This document shows, piece by piece, positions 1 to 13,770 of a DNA stretch of 64,000 bases (positions are counted from its first letter, which is position 1; each line of letters begins with the position of its first letter). The notes below the pieces were generated by a model. That model was not told the origin of the DNA and did not search any database. It was given only the letters and a program-made list of their open reading frames with translations. The DNA lies in NCBI RefSeq assembly GCF_000426065.1, contig NZ_AUEQ01000008.1:1-64000 (forward strand), written 5' to 3'. Source of the stretch: Mycobacterium sp. URHD0025. GTDB lineage: Bacteria > Actinomycetota > Actinomycetes > Mycobacteriales > Mycobacteriaceae. The position numbers and the translations under genes were made by a program.

Positions 1-299
1 CCTGGGATCAGGGCTCGGAGATGGCCAACCACAAGGCCATCGCCAAAGCCACCGACCTCGACATCTACTTCTGCGACCCGCATTCGCCATGGCAACGCGG
101 CAGCAATGAGAACACCAACGGACTGCTGCGCCAATACTTCCCGAAAGGGACAGATCTCTCGTTGTGGGGGCCCGGATACCTCGACCAGGTCGCCTCCGAA
201 CTCAACGGAAGACCCCGCAAGACCCTGGGATGGAAAACCCCAGCCGAAGCCCTCACCGAACTACTCTCAAATCCACCAACTGTTGCATCGACCCCTTGA
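1..299 (+). mobile_element. IS30-family transposase, 3' fragment (cut by window edge)
   Basis: The open frame enters from the left edge (first full codon at base 3, W-D-Q-G-S-E) and stops at 299. It carries the C-terminal part of an IS30-type DDE transposase: DPHSPWQRGSNEN followed by GLLRQYFPKG, where the Glu of NENTNG fits the third catalytic acidic residue, and a final NxRPRKTLGWKTPAE block. The region around 275-300 just before and across the stop (tgttgcatcgacccc) could be the right terminal repeat, but the left end lies outside the window so it cannot be paired. Whether the element is intact cannot be judged. Confidence 0.85.
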
Positions 300-378
300 A
301 CTCGCCACGCGATCTACAGCCCAGCGGTAGAAAGCGGCGTGGCGACGCGAGCCAAGTCCGCACCTGACGCCACGAAAC

Positions 379-1929
379 CTAACGCCACGAAGGCAGCCAG
401 ATCTCCAGATTCCAGGTCGATTGCGAGATCGGGATGCCCGTGAGTATCGGATACAGCCACGCGAAATTCGCGATCACCAGCGCCAGGTAGAAGCACACCA
501 CCAGCAGCCCCAGCGTTCGACGCTCCGGGTTCTGTTTCGGCTTGTACAGGATGTCGCCGAGAATGAGCGCGATCGCGAGCACCAGGAACGGTGCCATCAC
601 GGTGGCGTAGAAGAAGTACATCTGCCGGTCGATGTCGAGGAACCAGGGCAGGAAGCCGGCCGAGTACCCGACCAGCACCACGCCGTAGCGCCAGTCGCGC
701 CGCACCACGGCCCGCCACAGGGCCCATCCCAGCACCGGCACCGCGACGAACCACATGGCCGGAGTGCCCACCAGCATCACGGCTTTGACGCATGACTGTG
801 CGCCACAGCCGGCCACATCGTGGTTGTCGATGGCGTAGAGCACCGGCCGCAACGACATCGGCCAGGTCCACGGCTTGGATTCCCACGGGTGGTGATTGCC
901 GTCGGCGTTGGTCAGCCCGGCGTGGAAATGGTATGCGGCATAGGTGTAATGCCACAGCGAGCGCAACGCGCCGGGTAGCGGGATGATGCTGTTCTCGCCG
1001 ATGGACTGGCCCGCCTCGTACCGGTTGACGCCGGTCTCGGAGGCGAACCACGGCCCGTACGACGCCAGGTAGACGGCCGCGGGGATGAATCCGAACACGT
1101 ACGCGGCCGGCCACACATCGCGGCGCAGCGTGCCCCGCCACGGCGCTTGCACGTGGTACTGCTTGCGCGCGATGGCGTCGAGCACCAGGGTCATGACGCC
1201 GAAGAACGCGACGAAGTACAGCCCCGACCATTTGGTGGCGCAGGCCAGGCCGAGCAGCACTCCCGCACCGAACCGCCACCACCGCACGCCCAGTCGCGGC
1301 CCCCACGGGGTCTCGGCGATGCGGCCCTCCATGAACACGTTGTGCATGCGCCGGCGGACGTCATCGCGGTCCACCATCAGGCAGGCGAACGCCGCCACCA
1401 CGAACACGACCAGGAACACGTCGAGCAGCGCCGTGCGGGCCGATACGAAACTGACCCCGTCGGCGATCACCAGCAGCCCGGCGATGCCGCCGACGAGGGT
1501 GGAGCGGCTGATCCGGCGCGCGATCCGCACCACCAGCATCACGATCAGCACACCGCAGACGGCGCCGGAGAACCGCCAGCCCAGGCCGTTGTAGCCGAAC
1601 AGCGCCTCGCCGATCGAGATGAGCTGCTTGCCCACCGGCGGATGCACCACGAGCCCGTAGCCCGGGTTGTCCTCGATCCCGTGGTTGTACAGCATCTGCC
1701 AGGCCTGCGGCGCGTAGTGCTTCTCGTCGAAGACGGGGGTGCCGGCATCGGTCGGCGAGCCCAGGTTCAGGAACCGGCTTATCGCGGCCAGGGCGGTGAT
1801 GATGGCGGTCATCATCCAGCCCTGCAGCCGGTCCGTCGGCCCGAAATCGGGGGCCGGGATCAGCGGCGCGGGGCTGATCAACGGGACCGAGCGACCTGCC
1901 GTCGGCGATTCGGTGGCGGTGGCGGTCAC
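379..1929 (-). CDS. pmt: Dolichyl/polyprenyl-phosphate-mannose-protein mannosyltransferase
   Basis: A 516-residue multi-spanning GT39 enzyme that transfers mannose from polyprenyl-phosphomannose to Ser/Thr of exported proteins at the cytoplasmic membrane (homologue of Rv1002c). The first external loop has the acidic pair FDEKHYAPQAW (Asp68-Glu69) known to be needed for catalysis in this family. Many hydrophobic helices follow, including repeated Val/Ile-rich segments around residues 120-180 and 380-490. The start is 24 bp from the rsmI start on the other strand, so the two share a very short divergent promoter region. Confidence 0.93.
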   Translation of the reverse strand: MTATATESPTAGRSVPLISPAPLIPAPDFGPTDRLQGWMMTAIITALAAISRFLNLGSPTDAGTPVFDEKHYAPQAWQMLYNHGIEDNPGYGLVVHPPVGKQLISIGEALFGYNGLGWRFSGAVCGVLIVMLVVRIARRISRSTLVGGIAGLLVIADGVSFVSARTALLDVFLVVFVVAAFACLMVDRDDVRRRMHNVFMEGRIAETPWGPRLGVRWWRFGAGVLLGLACATKWSGLYFVAFFGVMTLVLDAIARKQYHVQAPWRGTLRRDVWPAAYVFGFIPAAVYLASYGPWFASETGVNRYEAGQSIGENSIIPLPGALRSLWHYTYAAYHFHAGLTNADGNHHPWESKPWTWPMSLRPVLYAIDNHDVAGCGAQSCVKAVMLVGTPAMWFVAVPVLGWALWRAVVRRDWRYGVVLVGYSAGFLPWFLDIDRQMYFFYATVMAPFLVLAIALILGDILYKPKQNPERRTLGLLVVCFYLALVIANFAWLYPILTGIPISQSTWNLEIWLPSWR

Positions 1930-1953
1930 GCAAGCGATCGTAGGCTGTCGGTC

Positions 1954-2790
1954 GTGACACCCGGCAAACTACTGATCGGCGCCACGCCGCTGGGCCGGCC
2001 CGACGACGCCTCGGCGCGGCTGGTCGAGGCGCTCGAGACGGCCGACATCGTGGCGGCCGAAGATACCCGGCGCATCCGTGGCCTGGCCCAGTCGCTGGGC
2101 GTGCAGCCGGCGGGCCGGATCCTGAGTTTCTTCGACCAGAACGAGTCCGGGCGCGTGCCCGGCCTGGTGGAGGAGATCGCGGCGGGCGCGACGGTGCTCG
2201 TGGTGAGCGACGCAGGCATGCCGTTGATCAACGACCCCGGTTACCGCCTGGTGACGGCGTGTATAGAAGCCGGGTGGCAGGTGTCCTGTCTGCCCGGGCC
2301 CTCGGCCGTGACCACGGCACTGGCGGTGTCCGGGCTGGCCTCGGACCGGTTCTGCTTCGAGGGCTTCGCCCCGCGCAAACACGCCGCGCGGCTGGCGTGG
2401 CTGCGGACTCTGGCCGCCGAACCGCGCACCACCGTGTTCTTCGAGTCCCCGCGACGGCTGGCCGAGACTCTGCGCGACGCGGTCGAAGTGCTCGGCCCGT
2501 CGCGGCGTGCCGCGGTGTGTCGCGAGCTGACCAAGACTCATGAGGAGATCCGCCGCGGCGGCCTGGGCGAGCTGGCGGAGTGGGCAGCCGACGGCGTGCT
2601 GGGGGAGATCACCGTGGTCTTGGCCGGAGGCACTCCGACCGTCGAGCTGCCCGATCTGGTGGCCGAGGTCGAGGAGTTGGTAGCCGACGGGATCCGGGTC
2701 AAGGACGCCTGCGCGCAGGTGATCGCGGCGAATCCGGGCGCGCCGTCGCGGCGGGAGCTCTACGACGCCGTGCTGCGGGCCCGGGACTGA
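1954..2790 (+). CDS. rsmI: 16S rRNA 2'-O-ribose C1402 methyltransferase RsmI
   Basis: A 278-residue tetrapyrrole-methylase-fold protein (Rv1003 homologue) that methylates the ribose of C1402 in 16S rRNA with S-adenosylmethionine. The GTG at 1954 is the first start compatible with the family N-terminus (TPGKLLIGATPLGRPDD). Visible motifs are AAEDTRRIRGL, VSDAGMPLINDPGY, the SAM-site LPGPSAVTTALAVSGL, and FFESPRRLAETL, with a C-terminal helical region. The open frame extends far upstream but that part is antisense to pmt and is not coding. Confidence 0.93.
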   Translation: MTPGKLLIGATPLGRPDDASARLVEALETADIVAAEDTRRIRGLAQSLGVQPAGRILSFFDQNESGRVPGLVEEIAAGATVLVVSDAGMPLINDPGYRLVTACIEAGWQVSCLPGPSAVTTALAVSGLASDRFCFEGFAPRKHAARLAWLRTLAAEPRTTVFFESPRRLAETLRDAVEVLGPSRRAAVCRELTKTHEEIRRGGLGELAEWAADGVLGEITVVLAGGTPTVELPDLVAEVEELVADGIRVKDACAQVIAANPGAPSRRELYDAVLRARD

Positions 2791-2853
2791 AGCCCGTCGT
2801 CGGTCGCAGATTTGGTGCGTCTGACGCTCCGACGCTCCGGTTAGGGTGGCGGC

Positions 2854-3219
2854 ATGGGTCCGGATTTCTCGATGGTCGATTCCGCGGAAAAGGCCGAGCA
2901 GCTTTGTGCACAGGGACAATTGGAGCGGATGTACCTCATGCCGGCCGAGTTCGGCGGGCATGATCACGTTCAGAACGTGGTGTATTGCCCGGTCGGCTCG
3001 GCGGCGGCGAAGGCGGATGTCGATCTCAACATCGTCGCTTCGCTCATCCGAGAGGGGAAGGTTCAGGCGTACTCGGCTGTGCCCATCTATGAAGGCAACA
3101 GCTTCGTTCCCGTCGCCGTCGATATCTCCGCCTGGCATCCCGAGTCCCCGGACACGGGCGCGTTCAACGCGCGGGTCGCGATGTGGGGATCGGCTCTCGT
3201 GCCCGACTCAGCCCCCTGA
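2854..3219 (+). CDS. Conserved small protein of unknown function
   Basis: A 121-residue soluble acidic protein with no signal peptide or membrane segment. The core reads YLMPAEFGGHDHVQNVVYCP, then a helix with Lys/Asp residues, then AYSAVPIYEGNSFVPVAVDI, a pattern I associate from memory with small single-domain proteins found near polymorphic toxins (possible immunity-like), but no toxin is next to it. The start ATG is 63 bp after rsmI and the last 12 bp overlap the 3' end of the convergent pabB. No function is assigned. Confidence 0.6.
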   Translation: MGPDFSMVDSAEKAEQLCAQGQLERMYLMPAEFGGHDHVQNVVYCPVGSAAAKADVDLNIVASLIREGKVQAYSAVPIYEGNSFVPVAVDISAWHPESPDTGAFNARVAMWGSALVPDSAP

Positions 3220-4452
3220 CGAAAGCTGCTGTCTTTGACCGGACAACGCGACGATCGACGCTGACTTGTGCAGGCATTCTTCCCATTCCGCGTCGACGTC
3301 GGAATCGGCGGTGATGCCGCCACCGACGCCGAGCACCGCCACCCCGTCGGAGCTGAACTCCACCGTGCGGATCGCCACGTTGAGTTCGCAGCCCGCCACA
3401 GGTGAGGCCAAACCGACTGTTCCGCAATAGACTCCGCGTCGCGCCGGCTCCCACTGCCGCAGTAGCTGGCGGGCGCGGAGTTTAGGGGTGCCGGTCACCG
3501 AGGCCGGCGGGAAGGTCGCGTCGAGCAGCGCACTCATCGGCAGGCGCGTGGGCACGTCGGCGGTGACTGTCGAAACCAGATGCCAGACTCCTGGTGCCGG
3601 ATGCACCGCGAGCAGTTCGGGCACCGTCACGCTGCCGGTGGTCGCCACCCGTCCCAGGTCGTTGCGCACCAGGTCGACGATCATGACGTTCTCGGCGACG
3701 TCTTTGACCGAGGCGAGCAGGGCGACCGGATCGGCCGAGGAAGGCAGCGTGCCCTTGATCGGGCTGGAGGCCACCGCGTTGCCGGACCGGCGCAGGAACA
3801 ACTCGGGGGACAGCGAGGCCACCACGCCCCAGTCCCCGGCGACGTACGCGGCGCGCGACGGCGCGGTCCGGGCGACCGCTTCCGTGAAGAAGTCGATCGG
3901 CTCACCGTCGATCTGCCCGGTGAATCTGGTGCACACACAGGCCTGATACACCTCGCCCGCCGCGATGGCCTCCAGGCAGGCGAGCACGCCGCGCCGGTGG
4001 TCGTCGCGGTCGGGGGCCACCCAGGCGAGCGTGTAGCCGCGTGGCTCAGCCGGCTCCAATGCCCGCAGCCAGGTGGGAAATTCTGCGCCACTGAGACTTT
4101 CGAACCACCAGAGGCCGTCGGCGTCCTGGCGCAGCACGCAGTCCGACCAGCCGCCCGCGGCCACCGGGATGCGGGGCGGTGCGCCGTCGGCGCCCGGATC
4201 GGGGTAACAGAGGTAACCGAACCAGCCGCCACCCACACTGCCTGCCGGTCCTACGGCGTCCTGGGCCACCTCGAAGCAGGTTTCCGGTGTCACCGGGGCC
4301 ACCGATACCGAGGGCGCGATCACCGCACGCGAGCCGAACCAGTCGCCGATCATCGCGGCCGGCGGCGCGAGCCCCGCGGCCCGGGCCGCCGCGGCGACAC
4401 CGCGCAGCACCGCCGGTGCATCGCCCAGGGCGCCGAGCCGCACGATCCGCAT
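3208..4452 (-). CDS. pabB: Aminodeoxychorismate synthase component I
   Basis: A 414-residue chorismate-binding enzyme (Rv1005c homologue) that aminates chorismate to 4-amino-4-deoxychorismate for folate synthesis. The hallmark SSPIKGTLP motif, whose Lys marks the PabB branch rather than anthranilate synthase, is present. So are ENVMIVDLVRNDLGR, the PASVTGTPK chorismate-site motif, and a C-terminal GGGITADSDVDAEWEEC. The stretch usually read YQxNL is YQACVCTRF here. The 3' end overlaps a convergent unknown gene by 12 bp. Confidence 0.92.
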   Translation of the reverse strand: MRIVRLGALGDAPAVLRGVAAAARAAGLAPPAAMIGDWFGSRAVIAPSVSVAPVTPETCFEVAQDAVGPAGSVGGGWFGYLCYPDPGADGAPPRIPVAAGGWSDCVLRQDADGLWWFESLSGAEFPTWLRALEPAEPRGYTLAWVAPDRDDHRRGVLACLEAIAAGEVYQACVCTRFTGQIDGEPIDFFTEAVARTAPSRAAYVAGDWGVVASLSPELFLRRSGNAVASSPIKGTLPSSADPVALLASVKDVAENVMIVDLVRNDLGRVATTGSVTVPELLAVHPAPGVWHLVSTVTADVPTRLPMSALLDATFPPASVTGTPKLRARQLLRQWEPARRGVYCGTVGLASPVAGCELNVAIRTVEFSSDGVAVLGVGGGITADSDVDAEWEECLHKSASIVALSGQRQQLSSGG

Positions 4453-4470
4453 GGAGCAAGCTTGCGGCCT

Positions 4471-4560
4471 CCCGCGAGCAGACGCAAAACTGCCTAATTT
4501 CGCGTGAAAATGGGCAGGTTTGTTGGGGGCCCCTCCCGCTTGCGGGGGACTGCTCGCGGG
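4471..4560. repeat. Hairpin repeat, copy 1 (interrupted)
   Basis: The left arm CCCGCGAGCAGACGCAAAAC starts at 4471. The right arm is split: a part pairing with the inner stem at 4512-4523 (GGGCAGGTTTGT), then about 26 bp containing a nested CCCGC/GCGGG hairpin, then CTGCTCGCGGG at 4550-4560. It lies directly 3' of the sigma factor gene and before the pabB start, so it could end transcription of the sigma operon. Better preserved copies are at 52810 and 56345. Confidence 0.75.
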
Positions 4561-4567
4561 GAGAAAG

Positions 4568-5503
4568 CTACCGACTGATCACCCGCGGGATATCTATGCC
4601 GGTCAGCTTGTCCGGATTGCGCATCGCGTAGAAGTGCGTGATCTTGCCGTCGACGACCTCGACGGTGATGACGCCTTCGAAGCTGTCGTCGAGGTACAGC
4701 TTGAGCGCGGGGGCGTTGTTGTACGTCGTGGGCTCGAAGCGGCCGCCTGACGAGGTGAACCGCATCAGGCCGATGACGAGCTTCGCCACCGACTGCGCCC
4801 CGGTCACCGGGCGGCGGGCGGCGCTGCGCTTACCGTCGCTGTCGGCGGTCCACACCACGTCCGGCGCGAGAAGTTCCAGCAGCCCGTTCATGTCGCCGGT
4901 GGTTGCCGCGGCGAAAAACCGCTGCGTGACCTCGGTCGACACCTGCGGGTCGACGGTGTCGAACCGCTTGCGGCGCGATTGCACATGGTTGCGGGCCCGG
5001 TGCGCCATCTGACGCACCGCGCTCGCGGATTTGTCGACGGCGGCGGCGATCTCGTCGTGACTGAACCCGAACACCTCGCGCAGCACGAACACCGCGCGCT
5101 CATCGGGGGTCAGCGTCTCGAGTACCACCAGCATCGCCATCGAAACCGACTCGGCCAGAACCACATCCGCTGAGGGGTCGCCGGCTTCATCGGTGGCCAG
5201 CAGCAGAGGTTCGGGCAGCCAGGGGCCCACATACTCCTCGCGGCGCCGCGATTCGGCTCGCAGCGCATTGAGGGCCTGGCGGGTGACCAGCTTGGCCAGA
5301 TAGGCCTTGGTGTCGGTCACCGTCGCCAGGTCGACCTCGGCCCAGCGCAGGTAACTCTCCTGCAGGACGTCGTCGGATTCCGTTGCCGTCCCGAGGATCT
5401 CGTACGCGATGGTGAACAGCAACGGCCTCAGCAGCGTGAACCGTTCGGCGTGTTCGTTCGAGTTCGAGTCCGAGTCCGAGTTACCCGCGCCAGAGGGATT
5501 CAT
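4568..5503 (-). CDS. ECF41-type (SigJ-like) RNA polymerase sigma factor with SnoaL domain
   Basis: A 311-residue extracytoplasmic-function sigma factor. Region 2 spans about residues 20-85 (LLFTIAYEILG, DDVLQESYLRW). Region 4 follows at about 130-185 (LTPDERAVFVLREVFG, then a helix-turn-helix). The C-terminal SnoaL-like domain covers about 195-311. ECF41 markers are the WLPEP linker and the terminal NPDKL. In this class the extension replaces a separate anti-sigma factor. The ATG at 5503 overlaps the TGA of the upstream flavoprotein by 4 bp (ATGA), so the two are translationally coupled, the usual ECF41-oxidoreductase pairing. A longer upstream reading lies inside the flavoprotein gene. Confidence 0.9.
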   Translation of the reverse strand: MNPSGAGNSDSDSNSNEHAERFTLLRPLLFTIAYEILGTATESDDVLQESYLRWAEVDLATVTDTKAYLAKLVTRQALNALRAESRRREEYVGPWLPEPLLLATDEAGDPSADVVLAESVSMAMLVVLETLTPDERAVFVLREVFGFSHDEIAAAVDKSASAVRQMAHRARNHVQSRRKRFDTVDPQVSTEVTQRFFAAATTGDMNGLLELLAPDVVWTADSDGKRSAARRPVTGAQSVAKLVIGLMRFTSSGGRFEPTTYNNAPALKLYLDDSFEGVITVEVVDGKITHFYAMRNPDKLTGIDIPRVISR

Positions 5504-6720
5504 CGGTTGTCCTTGCTCCTCGTGTCCGCACCGATCAGTGCTCCCGGCTGCGCCTCGGCGAGCTGGCGCGCCCGGTTGCCACCCTTGAACCAGAAGTAGG
5601 ACCCCGGCTTGACGCCCTCCTTCTCCAGGAACGTCAGGGTCGCGCGGCACACCTGCTCCTTGAAGAATGCTGCCGTACGCCCGCCGATGAAGACGCGGCG
5701 CGGGCTGTCGTCGGAGTGGCACAGCTGCACGGTCCCGTAGGTCCGGCCCACGCTCACGCACTGACCGGCGAAGGCCTGGTTGATGACCTTGGGTTCGGCT
5801 CCGGCGATGCGGGCCAGCACGGTGTTGGCGGCCTGAACGCCCATCGGGCCCGCCGACTGGCAGCTCATCCGCAGGGGAATCCCCGACGGTGAGGCCGCGT
5901 CACCGGCGGCGACGATGCGTGCATCGTCGATGCTGGTGAGGGTTTCGTCGGTGAGCAACCGGCCGAGCTCGTCGGTGCGCAGCCCGCTGGCGGCGGCCAG
6001 CCCGGGAACCCCGAACCCGGTGGTCCACACCGTCACCGCACTGGGCAGGCGGTTGCCGTCGGCCAGCGTGATGGCGTCGGCTTCGACTCCCGTCACCAGG
6101 ATCTCGGGTCCGTCGATGATCGAGACACCGAGCTTGGTCAGCGCCTTGACCACCGAGCGCCGGGCACCGGCGCCCAGCGACGCCCCGACCACGTCGGTGA
6201 CCAGGGTGACCGAGCGGCCCTGTTCGGCGAACTCGCCGGCGGCCTCGATCCCCGTCAGGCCGCCGCCGACGACGACCACCGGCGCCGACATCGGCACATC
6301 CTGCAGGCGGGCGTGCAGGCGTTGGGCGTGCTCGAATTCTGAAAGCGGATAGGCGGATTCGGCGGCGCCGGGTACCGAGGCGGGGATTCCGGCAGTGCTG
6401 CCGACGGCATACACAAGGTAGTCGTAGTCGAGCACCTCGCCGGAGGTCAGTTGCACCTGACGGATGTCGGCGTCGATGTGGTCGGCGCCATCGACCACCA
6501 GCCGCACCCCGCCGCCCAGCAGTTCCTGGTAGGCCGCGGTGGCGGTGTGGTTTCCGGCGGCCAACTGGTGCAACCGGATCCGCTCGACGAACTCGGGCCG
6601 CGGATTCACCAGCGTGACAGCCACTCCCGGGGTGCCCTGCAGTCGATTGGCCGCCAGCACCCCGGCGTAACCTCCGCCGATCACGATCACCCGGGTGGTC
6701 TGTGCAGTTCTCTCGGTCAT
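5500..6720 (-). CDS. FAD/NAD(P)-dependent oxidoreductase (NDH-2-like), partner of the ECF41 sigma factor
   Basis: A 406-residue two-dinucleotide-fold flavoprotein. The FAD site is VIVIGGGYAGVLAANRL at the N-terminus, the NAD(P) site is VVVVGGGLTGIEAAGEF near residue 155, and an ATG-type AAGDAA flavin motif sits near 280. The ATG at 6720 is preceded by GGAG; a TTG further upstream is also open but weaker. ECF41 sigma factors typically regulate such an oxidoreductase, so this is probably the target or partner. The electron acceptor is unknown. Confidence 0.85.
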   Translation of the reverse strand: MTERTAQTTRVIVIGGGYAGVLAANRLQGTPGVAVTLVNPRPEFVERIRLHQLAAGNHTATAAYQELLGGGVRLVVDGADHIDADIRQVQLTSGEVLDYDYLVYAVGSTAGIPASVPGAAESAYPLSEFEHAQRLHARLQDVPMSAPVVVVGGGLTGIEAAGEFAEQGRSVTLVTDVVGASLGAGARRSVVKALTKLGVSIIDGPEILVTGVEADAITLADGNRLPSAVTVWTTGFGVPGLAAASGLRTDELGRLLTDETLTSIDDARIVAAGDAASPSGIPLRMSCQSAGPMGVQAANTVLARIAGAEPKVINQAFAGQCVSVGRTYGTVQLCHSDDSPRRVFIGGRTAAFFKEQVCRATLTFLEKEGVKPGSYFWFKGGNRARQLAEAQPGALIGADTRSKDNR

Positions 6721-6842
6721 GGGAGCGTCTCCTGTCCTCAAAGGCTTGTGCCCTCAAGACACCGCGCACCCCGCGTTTGTGACAGCCGCCCCGGATTATG
6801 TGACTCAGATCACTCAGGAGGGCGGATCGCCAGGCGGAGCCC

Positions 6843-9741
<2,899 letters not shown>

Positions 9742-9765
9742 TTGTTTCCACCTTATGGTGTTGCG

Positions 9766-11855
<2,090 letters not shown>

Positions 11856-11890
11856 CTATTCGACTGCTCGGGCGGACCGAGATACGACGC

Positions 11891-12793
11891 TTGGCGAAAG
11901 AAATCGATTTTCGTCCACGCAAGGCCTTTGGCCAGAACTTCGTTCATGATGCCAACACCGTTCGGCGCATCGTGTCGGCTTCCGGGATCCACCGGAACGA
12001 CCATGTGCTGGAGGTCGGACCGGGTCTGGGGTCACTGACCCTGCCCCTGTTGGACCGTGGCGCCAGGGTGACCGCAGTGGAGATCGATCCGGTGCTGGCC
12101 AGGCAATTGCCTGCCACCATCGCCGATCACTCCCACAGCGAGATCAACCGGCTGACCGTCATCAACCAGGACATCCTGACGCTGATGCCGTCTGATCTGA
12201 CCGATCAACCGACAGCACTCGTGGCGAATCTGCCGTACAACGTGGCGGTGCCCGCGCTGCTGCACCTGCTGGCCGAATTCCCGTCTATCCGGACGGTGAT
12301 GGTCATGGTGCAGGCCGAGGTGGCCGAGCGGCTCGCGGCGGAACCCGGCGGCAAGGATTACGGCGTACCCAGTGCCAAGGCGCGTTTCTACGGAAACGTG
12401 CGCAGGCACGGCATGGTGTCGCCGACGGTGTTCTGGCCGATTCCGCGGGTGTACTCCGGACTGGTCCGCATCGACCGGTACGAGACGTCGCCGTGGCCGA
12501 CGGACGCCGCGTTCCGCGATGAGGTGTTCAAGCTCATCGACATCGGGTTCGCGCAGCGGCGCAAGACCTCCCGCAACGCGTTCGCCGATTGGGCGGGTTC
12601 GGGCAACGAGTCGGCTGAGCGGCTGCTGGCCGCCAGTATCGACCCGTCGCGCCGTGGCGAGACGCTCGGCATCGCCGACTTCGTCCGGCTGTTGCAGCGG
12701 GCAAAGGAAGCCGAGGGCGAGGCCAAAGCGAAGGCCGGAGAAACGGCCGAAGTAAAGGCCGTGGAACAAGCCGAGGTCGAGGCGGCGCACTGA
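11891..12793 (+). CDS. ksgA: 16S rRNA dimethyladenosine transferase KsgA/RsmA
   Basis: A SAM-dependent enzyme (Rv1010 homologue) dimethylating A1518 and A1519 of 16S rRNA. Motifs are [31 protein letters not shown] (SAM site) and [10 protein letters not shown] (catalytic NLPY). The best ordinary start is TTG at 11891 (300 residues). The frame is open back to 11834, and the stretch from CTG 11852 ([16 protein letters not shown]) resembles the longer M. tuberculosis N-terminus, but no ATG/GTG lies there. The last 30 residues are a Lys/Glu/Ala tail. The gene directly follows rpfB. Confidence 0.93.
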   Translation: MAKEIDFRPRKAFGQNFVHDANTVRRIVSASGIHRNDHVLEVGPGLGSLTLPLLDRGARVTAVEIDPVLARQLPATIADHSHSEINRLTVINQDILTLMPSDLTDQPTALVANLPYNVAVPALLHLLAEFPSIRTVMVMVQAEVAERLAAEPGGKDYGVPSAKARFYGNVRRHGMVSPTVFWPIPRVYSGLVRIDRYETSPWPTDAAFRDEVFKLIDIGFAQRRKTSRNAFADWAGSGNESAERLLAASIDPSRRGETLGIADFVRLLQRAKEAEGEAKAKAGETAEVKAVEQAEVEAAH

Positions 12794-12808
12794 ATTTGCG
12801 CCGGAGAG

Positions 12809-12839
12809 GATCGCGAGACTATCGAAGATTCTCGCGATC
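12809..12839. terminator. Hairpin between convergent ksgA and kinase gene
   Basis: GATCGCGAG at 12809-12817 pairs perfectly with CTCGCGATC at 12831-12839 across a 13-nt loop, and TCTTCTTCG follows on the plus strand. It overlaps the 3' end of the kinase gene and starts 16 bp after the ksgA stop, so it probably ends transcription from ksgA. Confidence 0.65.
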
Positions 12840-13721
12840 TTCTTCGTTCTGGGGGTCGCCTGCGGGCTCCATGACTTTGGTGATCAGGCCGACGAACTCT
12901 GCGCACGAAGCGTGGCGCCGGTCCGGTTCCTTGGCCATCGCCTTGGCGATGATGGAGTCCGCCGCGCGTGGAATCCAGCTGCACCGCTGCGATATTCGCG
13001 GCGGCCGGCTGTAGAGCTGCTGATCGATCAGAGCCACGGCGGTATCCGCGGTGAACGGCGGCGTTCCGGTCAGCAGTTCAACCGTCGTGCAGGCCAACGC
13101 ATACTGGTCCGTGGCCGCCGACGGCGTTCTCCCGACCAGCAGTTCGGGTGCCGAATAGGGCAGTGACGCTTGGATGTTGGGGTGCGGCTGGGATGGCTGA
13201 CGGGTGATGCGCCGGGCCGGATCCAGACTCATCCGGGCGGAGCGGTCATGGGCGAGCCGGGCGGCGACGTCCTCGGCCATCGAGTGCGCCACGCCGAAGT
13301 CGATCAGTACTGCTCTCGAAAACGGCTCGTCGACAAGGATATTGGCGGGCTTGACGTCGCAGTGCACGATCCCGCGGCGGTGGGCGAGATCGAGTGCCCC
13401 GGCGATCTGGGTCAACGCGACCAACCGCTCGGGGATACCGGTGAGGATGTTCACCGTGCCGCCGTCGAGGAACTCCATCGCCAGCCAGCCCGGGCCCGCC
13501 GCGAACACCCTGACGATGTGGGGGTGGGCGAGCCGGCGGGCGAAGTCGAACTCACGTTGCAGCCGCGCCAGTTGGGCCGGCTGGCGATGCCGATCGTCGA
13601 GAATTTTGAGCGCGACCGTGGCTCCGTCTGGGTCGCGAGCCAGGTAAACGACGGCCGAGCCGCCGGTGCCCATGACTTTCACCGCGGTGTATCCCGCGAC
13701 GATCACCTCGGGTGAGGGCAC
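12819..13721 (-). CDS. Soluble Ser/Thr protein kinase (PknB-like domain only)
   Basis: A 300-residue Hanks-type kinase with no transmembrane helix or PASTA repeats. The Gly loop is MGTGGSAVVYLA (18-28), the ATP Lys is VALK (Lys39), the alpha-C Glu is QREF (Glu57), the catalytic loop is HCDVKPANIL (120-129), DFG is at 141-143 and the APE equivalent is SAPELLVG. The residue before the catalytic Asp is Cys121 instead of Arg, so it is a non-RD kinase. It is inserted between ksgA and ispE, which are close in M. tuberculosis. It starts with GTG. The substrate is unknown. Confidence 0.88.
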   Translation of the reverse strand: MPSPEVIVAGYTAVKVMGTGGSAVVYLARDPDGATVALKILDDRHRQPAQLARLQREFDFARRLAHPHIVRVFAAGPGWLAMEFLDGGTVNILTGIPERLVALTQIAGALDLAHRRGIVHCDVKPANILVDEPFSRAVLIDFGVAHSMAEDVAARLAHDRSARMSLDPARRITRQPSQPHPNIQASLPYSAPELLVGRTPSAATDQYALACTTVELLTGTPPFTADTAVALIDQQLYSRPPRISQRCSWIPRAADSIIAKAMAKEPDRRHASCAEFVGLITKVMEPAGDPQNEEDRENLR

Positions 13722-13770
13722 CGTCTCAGCTTAAGTTCGCCGACAACCGTGGGTTGGCGGCGATAGTGTC

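Noticed and set aside
260-378. Defining the right end and target duplication of the IS30-type element
   Set aside because: The left end is outside the window, so terminal repeats and target duplication cannot be paired.
1147-1953. Long 5' extension of the rsmI frame
   Set aside because: It is antisense to pmt and gives a His/Gln/Arg-rich product; the RsmI family N-terminus begins at the GTG at 1954.
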